From positions 70,696,001 through 70,760,000 of the forward strand of contig CP142451.1 of assembly GCA_038049695.1 (NCBI GenBank): DNA of 64,000 bases. Direction: 5' to 3'. A program made the position numbers and the translations under genes. Below are positions 1 through 10,427 of the stretch, one piece after another. The notes under the pieces were generated by a model that saw only the letters and a program-made list of their open reading frames with translations, had not been told where the DNA came from and searched no databases. The first letter of the stretch is position 1, and the number at the start of each line of letters is the position of its first letter. This DNA is from Cinnamomum chago (lineage: Eukaryota > Streptophyta > Magnoliopsida > Laurales > Lauraceae).

Positions 1-306
1 TTAAAATTGGTTTAGGTTTTGAGCTCATCTTATTCAACTCCCCTCTAGGATTCGGATCCCGGATTATTTTTGACAATAAGAAGCTCACTTTGAATTTTGT
101 ACATGTAGAGTTTTCTTATATTCCTAGAAGTCTTACCTATGCAGCTAATTTTTTGACTAAGCTTGCTTATTCATGTAATCGAGATATAGATCAGGAAAGG
201 GCGATGTTATTCTTAAGGATAGGTTGCTGGTTGGGGAGTTGGTTTTTTTTTTTTTTTTGGGTTAATCCTTCTTGTTGCTGAATTATCTTTTTAAAAGAAA
301 AAAAAG
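1..306 (+). mobile_element. LINE (non-LTR retrotransposon) 3'-end fragment
   Basis: From about base 90 the plus strand encodes FVHVEFSYIPRSL followed by AANFLTKLAYS. This is the pattern of the C-terminal end of the RNase H domain of plant L1-type LINEs (an H-x-P-R-x-x-N-x-x-A-D-x-L-A type motif). The frame runs into a poly-T tract (241-258) and the fragment ends in an A-rich tail (about 293-306), as expected for a LINE 3' end. The body of the element lies left of the window. The N of the usual R-x-x-N and the D of A-D are not conserved, so it is a decayed copy. Family assignment rests on this short motif only. Confidence 0.55.
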
Positions 307-1272
307 CTTAAAGGCTCCAAAGCTAACGGTGTACACTTAGCATCACGCAAGCCCAATAACATGTAGCAATTCGTAGTCCATATAAGCTAAAAATTGGTCT
401 ACAGCCAATATAAGGTGAGAGGCTAGGTGAGGGGGAAGATGTCATATGGACCACAAGTGGGTGGTTGGCTCATATTGTACCATTGCCCCCTTAAAAAGGA
501 CTGATGGAACACAAGGGGACCGTACTTCAATTATCAACGTTTTCGTGGGGTATCTGTGACTCGCAACACAAATCACGATGTTGGGTGGGATGGATTGGGA
601 TAGTTTCATCTTTTTAATTAGATGGGAGATGGCTAAATGATTCAGGGCACCAAATAACTACACAACCTAAGCATGATGGGATATTCACATGAAATGAATC
701 TCACTCTAAATAAGAATCAAAATTGAGCTACTGGCATTATGTCAACACTCACCACAAGTCACAACTGTGATCTGAAAAAGAATCGCACGTGTAGTTGGCA
801 TGTAGTAAAAGGAGGAGAGGGCATAATTGATGACAAAAATAAATATAACATTAAGGTAAGTCATTTTTTTTATTATTATTATTTTTTTTTTTTGCAGTGC
901 TGACCCCACCCGCCTGCTAAACCCATACCTGGCCCTATAATACTGGGTTTGAGTTAACATTATTTTCCCCTTCTAGGTTAGGTTTTGGTGAACAATTTCA
1001 ATCCCTATCCAACAAAGACAGCGATCGATCTGAGGTCTCAACCTAGTGATTTAGGATATGAGTCCATCCTATTGACTTCCAAGTCAAATATATATAACTT
1101 AACGTTCTAATCCTACAATAAATGGCTAGAGTGAGGTCTACTTAGTTGTAGCTCAACTGGCTAGCGGTAACATGCGTAATTTTGTATCACATTATTTTGG
1201 AAAATGCATGTCAATGGTGAATCCGGAACTTTCCCAACCCAACATCAACCATGGCCACCTCTAGAAGACATT
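307..1272. other. Intergenic, no gene seen
   Basis: No coding region or recognisable RNA is visible. There is an A/T-rich simple tract at about 866-894. The right part is the upstream region of the gene at 1448. Confidence 0.5.
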
Positions 1273-1280
1273 TATATAAA
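1273..1280 (+). promoter_or_regulatory. TATA box of the MASS-like gene
   Basis: The sequence TATATAAA lies about 170 bases upstream of the ATG at 1448. A GA-rich stretch typical of a plant 5' leader follows at about 1417-1441. With initiation about 30 bases downstream, the leader would be roughly 140 bases. Confidence 0.5.
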
Positions 1281-1447
1281 TATATGAAAGGGGGAAGGTG
1301 TGGAGAGGCTTCGGGTGTATCAAATGTATATAATTATCAAATCATCCTTGTTGGGTAATCATACAGAACATGTGGACTTTGGCATTAACTTCATAGACAA
1401 AAACCAACACAAACGATCGAGAGAGAGAAAGCGGGAGAGATCTTCCT

Positions 1448-1780
1448 ATGGCAGGTCTGCAGAGATCTTCAGTTTCGTTCAGGAGACAAGGCTCATCTGG
1501 GCTTGTATGGGAGGATCGGCTCCTTTCAGAATCAGACAGCAACCCAACACAAACAATCAATAAAGAAGACGACCCAGGATCTCAATCCAACTCTCAGAGG
1601 CCCACCGAACCAACGGCTGTGATCATAGAACGTAGCCGATCTGGTGGTGGGCGCACATGGCGCACTGGCAAAGTCTCACCTGCCATCGACCCACCTTCTC
1701 CCAAGCTCTCTACATGCGGTTTCTGTGGCGTTTTCGGGAAACCCTCTGCAGCCAAACAGCCCAATTCCAGGAAACGCTGA
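1448..1780 (+). CDS. MAPK-substrate protein of the stomatal lineage (MASS / At1g80180-like)
   Basis: A single-exon 110-residue protein. The N-terminal block at residues 3-21 (GLQRSSVSFRRQGSSGLVW) and the C-terminal block at about 60-98 (IERSRS, RTGKVSPAIDPPSP, STCGFCGVFGK) match the plant family annotated as 'MAPK kinase substrate protein At1g80180', also called MASS. Known members are small plasma-membrane-associated MAP-kinase substrates that affect stomatal patterning. Possible proline-directed phosphosites are Ser77-Pro and Ser84-Pro. A basic tail (SRKR) ends the protein, as in relatives. The ATG fits because the conserved block starts at residue 3 and a TATA box plus GA-rich leader precede it. 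The frame has no lesion, which makes this the one intact host protein gene in the window. The family call is from memory of its conserved blocks; the exact role here is inferred. Confidence 0.85.
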   Translation: MAGLQRSSVSFRRQGSSGLVWEDRLLSESDSNPTQTINKEDDPGSQSNSQRPTEPTAVIIERSRSGGGRTWRTGKVSPAIDPPSPKLSTCGFCGVFGKPSAAKQPNSRKR

Positions 1781-2912
1781 TCCAAGAATTTCATGTCAGC
1801 TATCTTCATCAACTTCTCTCTTTCCCTTCCTATTTCCTTATATGCATATAGATATTGTGTTTTCATGGGTTGGTGACTGGGGATATAGATTGGGAGATTG
1901 TAAATCCATGTTCAATGAGTTTGGAATATAGTTTACACCAAAACCAATATGTTTTCCTCTGTTCATGTTTTTCGGGTTTTGGTTTATGGAAATGTTTGTA
2001 GTTTCTCTTGTTTGGAGAATGGAAATCACTGAGTGACTGCTTTGAATTTCAGGATTTTGGTGGTGAACCAAATCTAGTGAGCATCTTCCTTTTTTTTTTT
2101 CTGAAAAGGTTAAAAATAATGGCTATATTTGGTAATTATCTGATGACTGTGTGGTAGACTATGATTAGATTCGATTGGTTGGGGAATGATTGTGTGGGAG
2201 ATTGTGATAAGATTATTAGGTAGGTTTTGGGTAACCTAACTAGTACTAGTGGATCTATCCTCTTTTTGTTTATCTCGATTATAATCAGTCATTCGGCCTA
2301 TGCCTTGGATACATTGAAGAATATGTTTAAAATTGGTTTACAAAACTGGGATATGCCATAAATCAGGTAGGGATTTGTTTGTGGTCAACTATTTATAGTT
2401 TTTTTCTTGGAAAGTCCAAAACTGAAAGTTTTGTTAGAAAGCCAATTTTAGAAATAATCGATTTATGGGGCTCATGTTGAAGCATGACAATGGGTGTGGA
2501 GTTAGTCTCAAAGGTCTCTCCTCACATGAGAAAAAAATGAAAAGATAAAAAAAAAAAAAAAAAACCCAATATAATGGCGTTCACTTTTGAGAGATTTTCA
2601 AATTCTAATCATTTGATAACGTTAGTGATCGGTCCAAGGGTACAAGCAGAATGAGTTTTAAATTTAGATAACAGCCAATTTGGAGGAGGAATTAATTGTG
2701 TGGTTTTAGACTACTGATCATCAGGTGGCCCAGTTGCCCAAAGGAATATGCCTATCCACTTTTGTGGTAAAAATCATTCATATACATTAATTATTTGTCT
2801 ATAATAGTTATTTTCTCTAAATTTGGCACATTTACCATAACTCTGATAGTAAAAAAAAAGAGTAAAGGACAGTTAAATGAACCCTAACAGTTTAAAATTT
2901 TAACGCTACTAT
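1781..2912. other. 3' flank of the MASS-like gene, no further gene seen
   Basis: This contains the 3' untranslated region and A/T-rich intergenic sequence. A poly-A tract lies near 2546-2564. No second coding region or RNA gene was recognised. Confidence 0.4.
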
Positions 2913-3022
2913 GTTTGGATGAGTCATGCCTAATAGATGAAGTATTGTTGTCAACCACATGTAGTTTATTTTGTAGGAAATTGTGTAGTCCACATGCCAC
3001 GGGTCCCACGTCAGATCAACCA

Positions 3023-4113
3023 GGGCTGAAACAGGCCTCGAGACAATAATATAGAAAATTTTATCAGACCATAGGTGAAATAAGATTTGTCCCCAATAAT
3101 GCAGACACATGTTTTTATATTAAACACAATGGGAGTAGTTACTTATATTTGTCATTATATGTGGATGACATTTTGATCACTGGTGATCAATTGGAAACTG
3201 TAAATGAAATCAAATAATGGTTAAAGTCAAGATTTGAGATGAAAGACATGGGTGAGGCAGAGTATGTCATTGGCATTGAAATAACCCGTGATCGTCTAAA
3301 TAGACTATTGACTTTATCACATGGATCCTATTTGGAAACTGTGTTGAAACGGTTTGATATGGCTATGTGTAAACTAATTGACACTCCCATCTGCAAGAGC
3401 ATAAAATTGTCCAGCGATTAGGGACCTACAAACGAGTAGGATAAGGAAGTGATGAGCATGAAACCTTATACTCAAATTGTGGGCAGCATTATGTCTGCGA
3501 TGCTGTGTACAAGACCAGACCTTGCATTCACCGTGGGTCTCGTAAGCAGATTCCTAAGTAACCCAGGATTACATGATTGGTATGCGGTTAAGAGAATTCT
3601 GCAGTACATCAAAGGAACAGTGAATCTCCGCTTATGTTATCAAGGTGAAGTCCTGGAACTGCGCAGTCACTCAGATGCAGATTGGGCCGGTGATTTAGAC
3701 CAGAGAAAGTCAACAACCGGCAATGTGTTTACCCTCGGAGGAGGTGCAATTTCTTGAAGTGGCAAGAAATAGACCTCTACGACTATGTCAACAGCCGAAG
3801 CAGAGTATATAGCCTGCAGTATAGCAGTCCTGAGGCTCTTTAGTTAAAATATTTCCTAACTGATTTGGAGATAATTGGAGAAAAAATGCTTGTCCCAATG
3901 AACGTAGATAGCACATCTGCTATATCCATGGTGAATGAGAGAAAGTTCAACAGCCGATCAAAACATGTTGAGATAAAGTATCACTTCATCAGAGAGAAGG
4001 CTGAAAAGAATGATATAGAAATTTTTTATATGCTTTCAGAGGAATTGATGGCTGATGCTCTCACCAAGGCTTTGCTTGCAGATGTTTTTCCAAGGCATGT
4101 GATGCGCATGTGA
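3023..4113 (+). pseudogene. Copia reverse transcriptase / RNase H remnant
   Basis: One frame from 3023 gives GLKQASRQ, a stop, then KFYQ and the catalytic motif YVDDILITGDQ (about 3150-3190), followed by MKDMGEAEYVIGIEI. The strand continues through TRPDLAFTVGLVSRFLSNPG, HSDADWAGDLD (RNase H), STAEAEYIAC and SRSKHVEIKYHFIRE to the end of pol. Lesions include a stop for Trp after ASRQ, TAA near 3216, TAG at 3419, TGA and TAG near 3757-3770, and a frameshift between about 3840 and 3865. The upstream two thirds of the polyprotein are deleted. Confidence 0.85.
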
Positions 4114-4158
4114 CTGAGATATTTTTTATGCACATGGCATTCGTTCCAAGTGGAAGAT

Positions 4159-4494
4159 TGTAGGAAATCATGTGAACCGCATGCCACGGATCCCACATCA
4201 GATCAAGCAGAGCTGATGTCAACAAAAAATACAATCTTATGTAATGTAAGACTTGATCTAGTTCCACTAATAAGACTTCCAATAGTATTAGTGGATGTGG
4301 TTTCTTGGCGAAGAAGTCTCTAGTAAGTGTGACTCTTTGAGACTTGTCTATATAAGATAAGGGAGCCCTAGAATTGATTATTATTCCATCTTATAGGAGA
4401 GACAAGAGACGAAGAGATCCGTGGAGTTTCCCAATCCCTAGATCGCACATAGATCTCCGGCCGCGTGTCGAAGTCTTCGCATCCAAATCCATCA
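4159..4494 (+). repeat. 3' LTR of the Copia element
   Basis: It starts TGTAGGAAAT next to the polypurine tract and ends near CATCCAAATCCATCA. A TATA-like box (CTATATAAG, about 4348-4356) lies inside. It is about 336 bases, within the usual Copia range. The exact 3' base is uncertain by a few positions. Confidence 0.65.
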
Positions 4495-4771
4495 CATTTC
4501 ACTTCAACTCTAATTACTTCAATTTCCTTGAATAAAAGTAGATTCTACTCCAAACATTAACCTCACACACCGAGCATCCAAACTGAGTGAAGTGAAGTAC
4601 TCTACCTTAACTTCAACCCACCTCTCTTCAACTTCACTCCTCATGTGAAACCTACATCACTTTACTTCATTTCTCATTTATCCAAACAGGTCATTGGCCT
4701 ATTTGGGTAGGCAAAAAATAGAATAAAGTGAAGTTAAACAGGTCCTATTGGTTTAAATTTTCAGTTCTATT

Positions 4772-5013
4772 CCGTTTGGATGATTTCGATCCGAGAGATG
4801 AAGTATTTTTATCGGCCACCACATGTATATCCATTTCACTTCAACCCTACATACTCTTGTTGTTAAAAGTCGATTCTAAACTTTAACACCAAGCATTACC
4901 ATCGAAACATAGTTAAGTGAAGCACCCTAATTCAACTTCAACCCACTTCTCCTCCACTTCACTCCTCATGTGAAATCTACTTCACTTTACTCCACTCATC
5001 ATTTATCCAAATA
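4772..5013. mobile_element. Foldback MITE copy 2 (uninterrupted)
   Basis: A 242-base copy of the same repeat as 2913-4690, with inverted ends (GTTTGGATGAT...TCATTTATCCAAAT). It serves as the empty site that shows where the Copia element entered copy 1. The superfamily is not certain. Confidence 0.55.
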
Positions 5014-5348
5014 ATATAAAAAAACTTGACCTTAACTTGTGAATCAGTAATTGGTATGTACATATATACATTATCCTCATCACAGTTGTTAAAAGAAATC
5101 AAATTATCTCCGGGAGAGATACTCATGCAAGGTAGAGTGCAATATCGTCGTTAGGATCAATTATAGATCTATATAAAAAAAAAAATGCGATCATGTTTTA
5201 TTGGAGCAAGATTTTCCTATGTAAAGAAAGACTAATTGGTTAGCGTGCACTCTCCCTATACGATGCGTGTATTATAACGTTTAGATAGTTAGAATAGATT
5301 ATAGATAGACCAACAATAAAATAAAATAAACTGGTAAATGAAACATAC

Positions 5349-5379
<31 letters not shown>

Positions 5380-6600
5380 CGGATTTATTCCATCCCCACG
5401 CCTCGCCCCTGACCATAGCTCAGTTTGTGAGGGGGCATCATGCAATGAGTAAGGGTGTGAGAGTACTAGTATTTGTAAAGCAGCAACGACATCCACAACG
5501 ATGACAAAACACCAATAATAAAAACATTACTCATATCTTACAAATGGGACCAACTTCAATTGGTAAAAAAATTGGGGGCATCCATTAAAAGGGAGAGGGC
5601 ATTCATTTGAGTTATAGGACCAATTCAAATTGGAGTATAAATTGAGGAAATTCACAGAAGAGCAGGACATTTATTTAAGTGGTTCATATTTTCAATGAAT
5701 GAACCCCATTGTGCTATTCCATTTTATTCCTTCCCACTTAGAGGCTCTAGATTCAAACTTTAGTACCAGCCTAACATCCCAAGAGAATATGCAAAAGTAG
5801 CCTTACTTCCTCGATTTCATAGCTAGTGCCACGCTTTTATACTTAGGAACACATCAAATTTGAACTAGTTTTTCTTTATTTTGTGAAAAAGCATGTGCAT
5901 GGAGAGAGCGAGGGTTGGTGAGAAATGCAAGGGAAGAACTCCACCCCTTCCTTCCTCTTTATTCTTTGATTTTTTTTTTATTTAAGAAAAAAGGCACCGA
6001 TATTTTCAGTTAAAATGATAACGTCTTTCTCATGTTTTACTAAAACCAATTTGACTTAATGTTCAAATGACCATAAAATGACCTATAACTTCCTTTTTAT
6101 ATATATATATATATAATGCTTGAAGATATAATCATTTGATCCTTAACAAGGAATGCGACAATCAACAATTTTTGCATAGATGGATATCCTTAAAGGTAGG
6201 CATTAAAATGGATATCAAAATGGAAATATTCACTCTAGATCTGAATAAAACTTAAGTTGGGATTGGATCCATGGGCCTGAGTATACAATTTCATGATAAT
6301 AAAATTTACACCAAGAATTAATTTTATATAGGAACCCTTTCTTATGGGTGATTGATGGATACCTATTTTATTCATAAAGCTTATTCCATTGATAACTTAT
6401 TTTATAAAAAGCGGCAATAGATTTTTCTTTTTGGGCAATTTAATGGAAAGAAGTGTGCAAACTAGTTATTGAAAATTTCGGCCTTTTTTTTATTTTTCTT
6501 TCTGACATTTTTTATGGTATTTTTGTATAATTTTTGGCATGATTTTCTTACAGAAAACTTGACAAGAAGTCGCACAAAATGAGGGGTAAAGTTTCTGATT
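5014..6600. other. A/T-rich intergenic sequence
   Basis: No gene was recognised. It contains a (TA)n microsatellite at 5355-5379, a shorter one near 6102-6116, and poly-T tracts. Short open frames here look like chance. Confidence 0.4.
5355..5379. repeat. (TA)n microsatellite
   Basis: About 12 uninterrupted TA dinucleotides are seen directly. Confidence 0.9.
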
Positions 6601-7457
6601 TTTCGGGAAAGCCAAAGACTTTGTCACATAGGGGTGCAGATTTGTCTCCAGAAGTAAAAAATGGGTCAAACGATGTCTGAATAACCTGAAATTTGAGGTG
6701 AAGCTTCATTGGGAATAAATAAAACCAACCATAGGCTTTTTTTTGAACTTTGAAGTCGTTAGGGGTCCTATCACCAGTAGACTCGATTTTATCGCAAATA
6801 AGATGTTTTGCTTTGATGTATGGTCAAACGATATCTGATTGGCCTGACATTTGATAGGGAGCCTCATGAGACCATTTTAAGATGATCCATCATCTCTAAT
6901 TTGTAAATCATGGTCTCGAGGGCCTCCGATGCCGGGAGACTTGCTTTAGCTACTGGAGGACGAAAGTTGGGTCAAATGATGTCAAAATGGCTTGAAACTT
7001 GATATGTATCCCCTTGGAAGTATTTTGAGGCCATCCATGTACTTTGTTTAAAGAGTAACGATTTCGGCTGTCTTCGTCACTGGGAGGCCTAGTTTTACTA
7101 CTTGAGGATTGATGTTAGGTCAAATTATGTCGGATTGACCTGAAATTTGACATAAAACCTCTTGAAAGGTTTTTAAGATCATCCACATGCTCTAATTGAA
7201 GATTTGATGTCTTTAATGTTGTTGTCACCAAAATGGCTAACTTTGTCACGAGGAGAATGTGACTTTTGCATTTTGGGCCATACGATGTCGGAATGACCTA
7301 AAATTTGATGTAGAGCCTTCTACCGATATTTTAAGATTAACTGTGTGCTCTGTATTGGGAAACAAGGTCTCCATCTTTACTGTCGTCGGGAGCTCGGCCG
7401 CTGGAGGAGCGAAGTTAAGCCAAATGATGTTGAAATGTCCTAAAACTTCATGTGTAC
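6600..7457. repeat. Degenerate ~150-bp tandem repeat array, about six units
   Basis: A motif of the form GGTCAAAYGATGTC, 7-9 bases, CTGAAATTTGA recurs at about 6664, 6822, 6971, 7119, 7276 and 7419, i.e. at spacings of 158, 149, 148, 157 and 143. Between motifs, TTTTAAGATNATCCA and a CTGGAGGA- or GGGAG-type block recur in the same order. The units have diverged strongly and no long frame is shared, so this looks like an old non-coding tandem array or the tandem-repeat part of a transposon. Confidence 0.6.
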
Positions 7458-7701
7458 AATAATGACTGTTTTGAAAGATGTTGAAGTCTTCAATTGATTT
7501 TTGGAAAGCTTTGATAATTGAACCAGTTGTTTTCCCTTCTATCGAAAGAAGAATCATTGCTCATGAAATGATGCTGATACTTCTCCAAAATGGTGTAGGA
7601 GCTTGGAAGAGCACACTTTTGTTGCTTGATAAAGCTTCATGCGACTTCTTTGATGTTGAAAATATATGAAAATGCATAAGTGACATTTTTTTTGTGTCCA
7701 C

Positions 7702-8117
7702 AATATATATGAGAAATATTCATGTGCATCCATCCCTATCCATATTATGGCGAGGGACGACATAGTATGGCCGACTTTATGATACAACCAAACCATCTAA
7801 ATACATGAGACATTCTTAAGTACACTAAACCCATTAAGTTTTCATATGTCCAAATGGAATGGACCGTTGGATTGAACGTTAAATTTTTTTATTTAATATA
7901 AAGTCATTAAATTTGTGGACCATGGATGAAGGGGTTAGAAGCATGTGACTGACTCAAAACCTGATATATGGGCCCATCCAAAAAGGCTTTTTCATCCCCC
8001 TTAAGTCCCATGATCAGTGGGGTCCTACATGGGCCCCATTAAGTTTGTCCATCACCATATGGTGAGGGAATGATGCACATGAACATCCCCCTCTATATAT
8101 ATATATATATATTAATA
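7702..8117. mobile_element. MITE with ~60-bp terminal inverted repeats
   Basis: The left end (TATATATGAG...ATTCATGTGCATCCATCCCTATCCATAT) matches the reverse complement of the right end (TATATAGAGGGGGATGTTCATGTGCATCATTCCCTCACCATAT) with a few mismatches. The element is about 415 bases, has no coding capacity, and sits in TA-rich sequence, so the TA-type target duplication cannot be delimited. The superfamily was not determined. Confidence 0.6.
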
Positions 8118-9270
8118 GAGTGATTTTCAAGAGAGCGCATGTGTACATAGCTTAGATGCACGCAACTCTCCAGAAAAATTCACTTATGACCAATCCGAAT
8201 GGGACACCCACTAACACCCGCCCTGTATGTCACCAATCCCTTGTTTTTTACATCAATTTGAATGTAATTGACTATTGGATCGAAATTATAAAAAAAAAAG
8301 AAGATGTATTTTCTAAAATCGTTAAACTTGAGGGTAGATAAAGGAGTTAGGATGATTTGAAGGACATGAAATTCTACATATAGATGGGTCAAATCTAAGT
8401 TTTTGATCTGCACATTTCCATGAATTGATGTGGCCCCATGTGGGCTCCTCAAGCAGGGGAGCCCAATAAATTTTCCTTGGAGGGGCCACTATGTAAAATA
8501 AAATCCATCCTTTTCTATTAATTTTTCTTTTATCTCTCACAGCCATGTCAGACACATCAACACCACCATTATGAGAGGCATACTATGCAATGCTCAGCCC
8601 ATAAAAGAGTGCAACATGCTCAGGTTATCTGGTTTCTACAAATGAGGTTCACAATCAACAAACATATGCCCTTTGGGTGGATGGTCATTGCATATGGCCG
8701 GCAAGATTTTTTATGTCAACAGCCAACCATATTGAGGCCTATCGTATCAATAGTTTATATCATATTCTGCAAGCCACTTGTACAAGATCTAAAGAAATTG
8801 TGCTTTTTTATGGGCAAGTATTGTACAACACATTACTATCTTTTTATCAGTACATGTGCCGTCCTTGTTCAGAAAGATGATGGTAATACTTCGGCAAAAC
8901 TAGGTATTGCAAGGCAATTTAATTTTGGAAACACTTTGAAGTTAGTTTAATGCTAGTTTTGTGCCCATCACTTTATCGGCCCTTCTGTATCAACAACCTA
9001 CTGCCTTCACATGTATAGCTATGTGCCTATGTCATTTAGAGAATTCTTTCATTATATTTTATTAATTTACGAAAGTAACTTTAGAAACTAAAAGCTGTAT
9101 AACAAAATATACTTATAACTTCTTATAAATTACTGATTTTTATGGACATGGCAGCTTGTTGTGTTTTCCATAGCTCCTCACACCTGGCACCTTGTATGCA
9201 TGCTCCAGGCAAATATGACATAATCAAAGTTACTTAAGAAAAGAAGTAAAACTACATGATATGATATTAC
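8118..9270. other. No recognisable gene; one unexplained open frame
   Basis: The plus strand has a 121-codon frame at 8585-8950 and an overlapping one at 8677-8880 (with EAYRINSLYHILQATC and YGQVLYNTLLSFYQYM). I do not recognise either and neither has clear splice or promoter context. The part before 8560 resembles other short dispersed plant repeats (ATGTGGCCCCATGTGGG type). Confidence 0.3.
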
Positions 9271-9457
9271 CTTGAAACTCTCCACGTTTTCCATGTCATC
9301 AGGATCAGCTTGCCATGGAATAGGTCTATTTGGAATTTCAATTATAAGTAGACCATCACTTTCTATCTCACTTATGGTGCCTACACTTGTGTGTCTCACC
9401 ACCCCAAGCATATCTTGGTTCTGTAACAGATCTCTTCACACATAGTTGATCGCCAAT
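9271..9457 (-). pseudogene. Isolated exon of a KEEP ON GOING (KEG) E3-ligase gene, frameshifted
   Basis: Read on the minus strand, an acceptor (TTTTAG) is followed by IGDQLCVKRSVTEPRYAWGG and, after a shift in frame, VGTISEIESDGLLIIEIPNR, then PIPWQADPDDMENVESFK and a donor (AAG then GTAATA). This matches one exon of the C-terminal repeat region of plant KEG, a RING/kinase/ankyrin ubiquitin ligase that controls ABI5. About two bases are missing after GETH, which breaks the frame. No neighbouring KEG exon was found on either side, although splice sites are preserved, so it is a genomic rather than a retrocopied fragment. The KEG identification is from memory of the family sequence. Confidence 0.7.
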
Positions 9458-9524
9458 CTAAAATATCAAGGAGAACATTAAAAATACAAGTAAATATAAC
9501 ACGAAAAGAGCAACTAAAAGTATA

Positions 9525-9672
9525 AGGTGACAAGAAAATGTAAAATGAACATCATATTGAATTCTAATGTGCAATAACATCTTCTGATTTTTTAGAACTT
9601 TTCAGCAATCTTGAATTCTACTTCTGTATTGAACTAGGTGGCAGGAAAATGTAAAATGAACATCATATTGAA
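9525..9672. repeat. Short direct repeat, 111-base spacing
   Basis: AGGTG(A/G)CA(A/G)GAAAATG followed by TAAAATGAACATCATATTGAA occurs at 9525 and again at 9636. It is a small local duplication without coding content. Confidence 0.7.
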
Positions 9673-10427
9673 AGAAGCCCCATGATAACCATCTCGCTAC
9701 TTCCTTCAAAGTTACCAATATATTCATCAAATAATTATTAGGAGGGGTCATCAGCGAATCAAATTGGAGAAATCAGATAATTTAACTCATCAGATAAAAT
9801 GGCCCTTTTTAGTTCACCCTCTTTTTAATCATATTCATGAGAACAGTAATTGATAAAAAAAAATAGAAACATTATTCATTCCATTACACAGTAAAGAAAG
9901 AAACCCACCCAATCAAGTTTTAGGAATCACCCTCAACAATATCTCAGATAGGAGATAAGTTAATAAGATCTTAAAGTCTGATCAAAAGCGAACAAAGATC
10001 TCCACCTCATAAAATGAACAAAGTCCCAAGGCCTCAAGAAATTTCAAAAGACATCTTCGTCGGATGCTCATTCATTTGTAGATAAATAATCAATGGAACG
10101 CAATCCAAACAAATGGAAAATGACCCATAACCAATGGAACACAATACTAATGGTTCAAATGAAAGCCCGCTTAAAAGACCCCAACGTCTATGAAATGGTA
10201 CTTGAAAGCCCGCTTAATCAGGTGTAGCCATTACTGTTTTTCAATTTTTATTACCCTTCTTGCTCCCATGAAGAGAGAAATGATACTGGTTTCTTCATAA
10301 TCTGATTTGAGCTTACAAATTTGAGCTTCATTGTAGCTTTGATTGAGAAATCCCAGTTCTAAAAAAAACTAGTGAACCCACCATAAGGGGATGACAATTT
10401 TTCGATTCTCCAATTGTCTGGTTTTGA

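Larger units (their letters stand above)
2972..4494 (+). mobile_element. Collapsed Ty1/Copia retrotransposon
   Basis: TGTAGGAAAT occurs at 2972 and again at 4159, in both cases followed by a CATGCCACG(G)(G/A)TCCCAC block, which defines the starts of the 5' and 3' LTRs. The polypurine-tract region AAGTGGAAGAT directly precedes the 3' LTR (about 4149-4158). Only about 50 bases of the 5' LTR remain before the sequence jumps straight into reverse transcriptase at about 3023. The primer-binding site, gag, protease, integrase and most of the 5' LTR are therefore gone. The right boundary is fixed by comparison with the empty MITE copy at 4772-5013. No perfect target duplication was found. Confidence 0.8.
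2913..4690. mobile_element. Foldback MITE copy 1, split by a Copia insertion
   Basis: The left piece (2913-2971) and right piece (about 4498-4690) together align along their length with the uninterrupted copy at 4772-5013. Shared landmarks are GTTTGGATGA at the left, AGATGAAGTATT and CCACATGTA before the break, then TTTCACTTCAA, CACTCCTCATGTGAAA and CATTTATCCAAA at the right. The ends are inverted with respect to each other (TTTGGAT...ATCCAAA), as in a foldback element. The intervening 1.5 kb is the Copia element at 2972-4494. Confidence 0.65.

Noticed and set aside
5014..6600. CRISPR array or other prokaryotic system in the repeat-rich left third
   Set aside because: Repeats here are diverged, contiguous and without unique equal-length spacers, and the sequence is plant nuclear DNA.
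8585..8950. 121-codon plus-strand frame and overlapping 67-codon frame
   Set aside because: Possibly a decayed exon (YRINSLYHILQATC...), but no family was recognised and no splice or promoter context is visible, so it is not called a gene.
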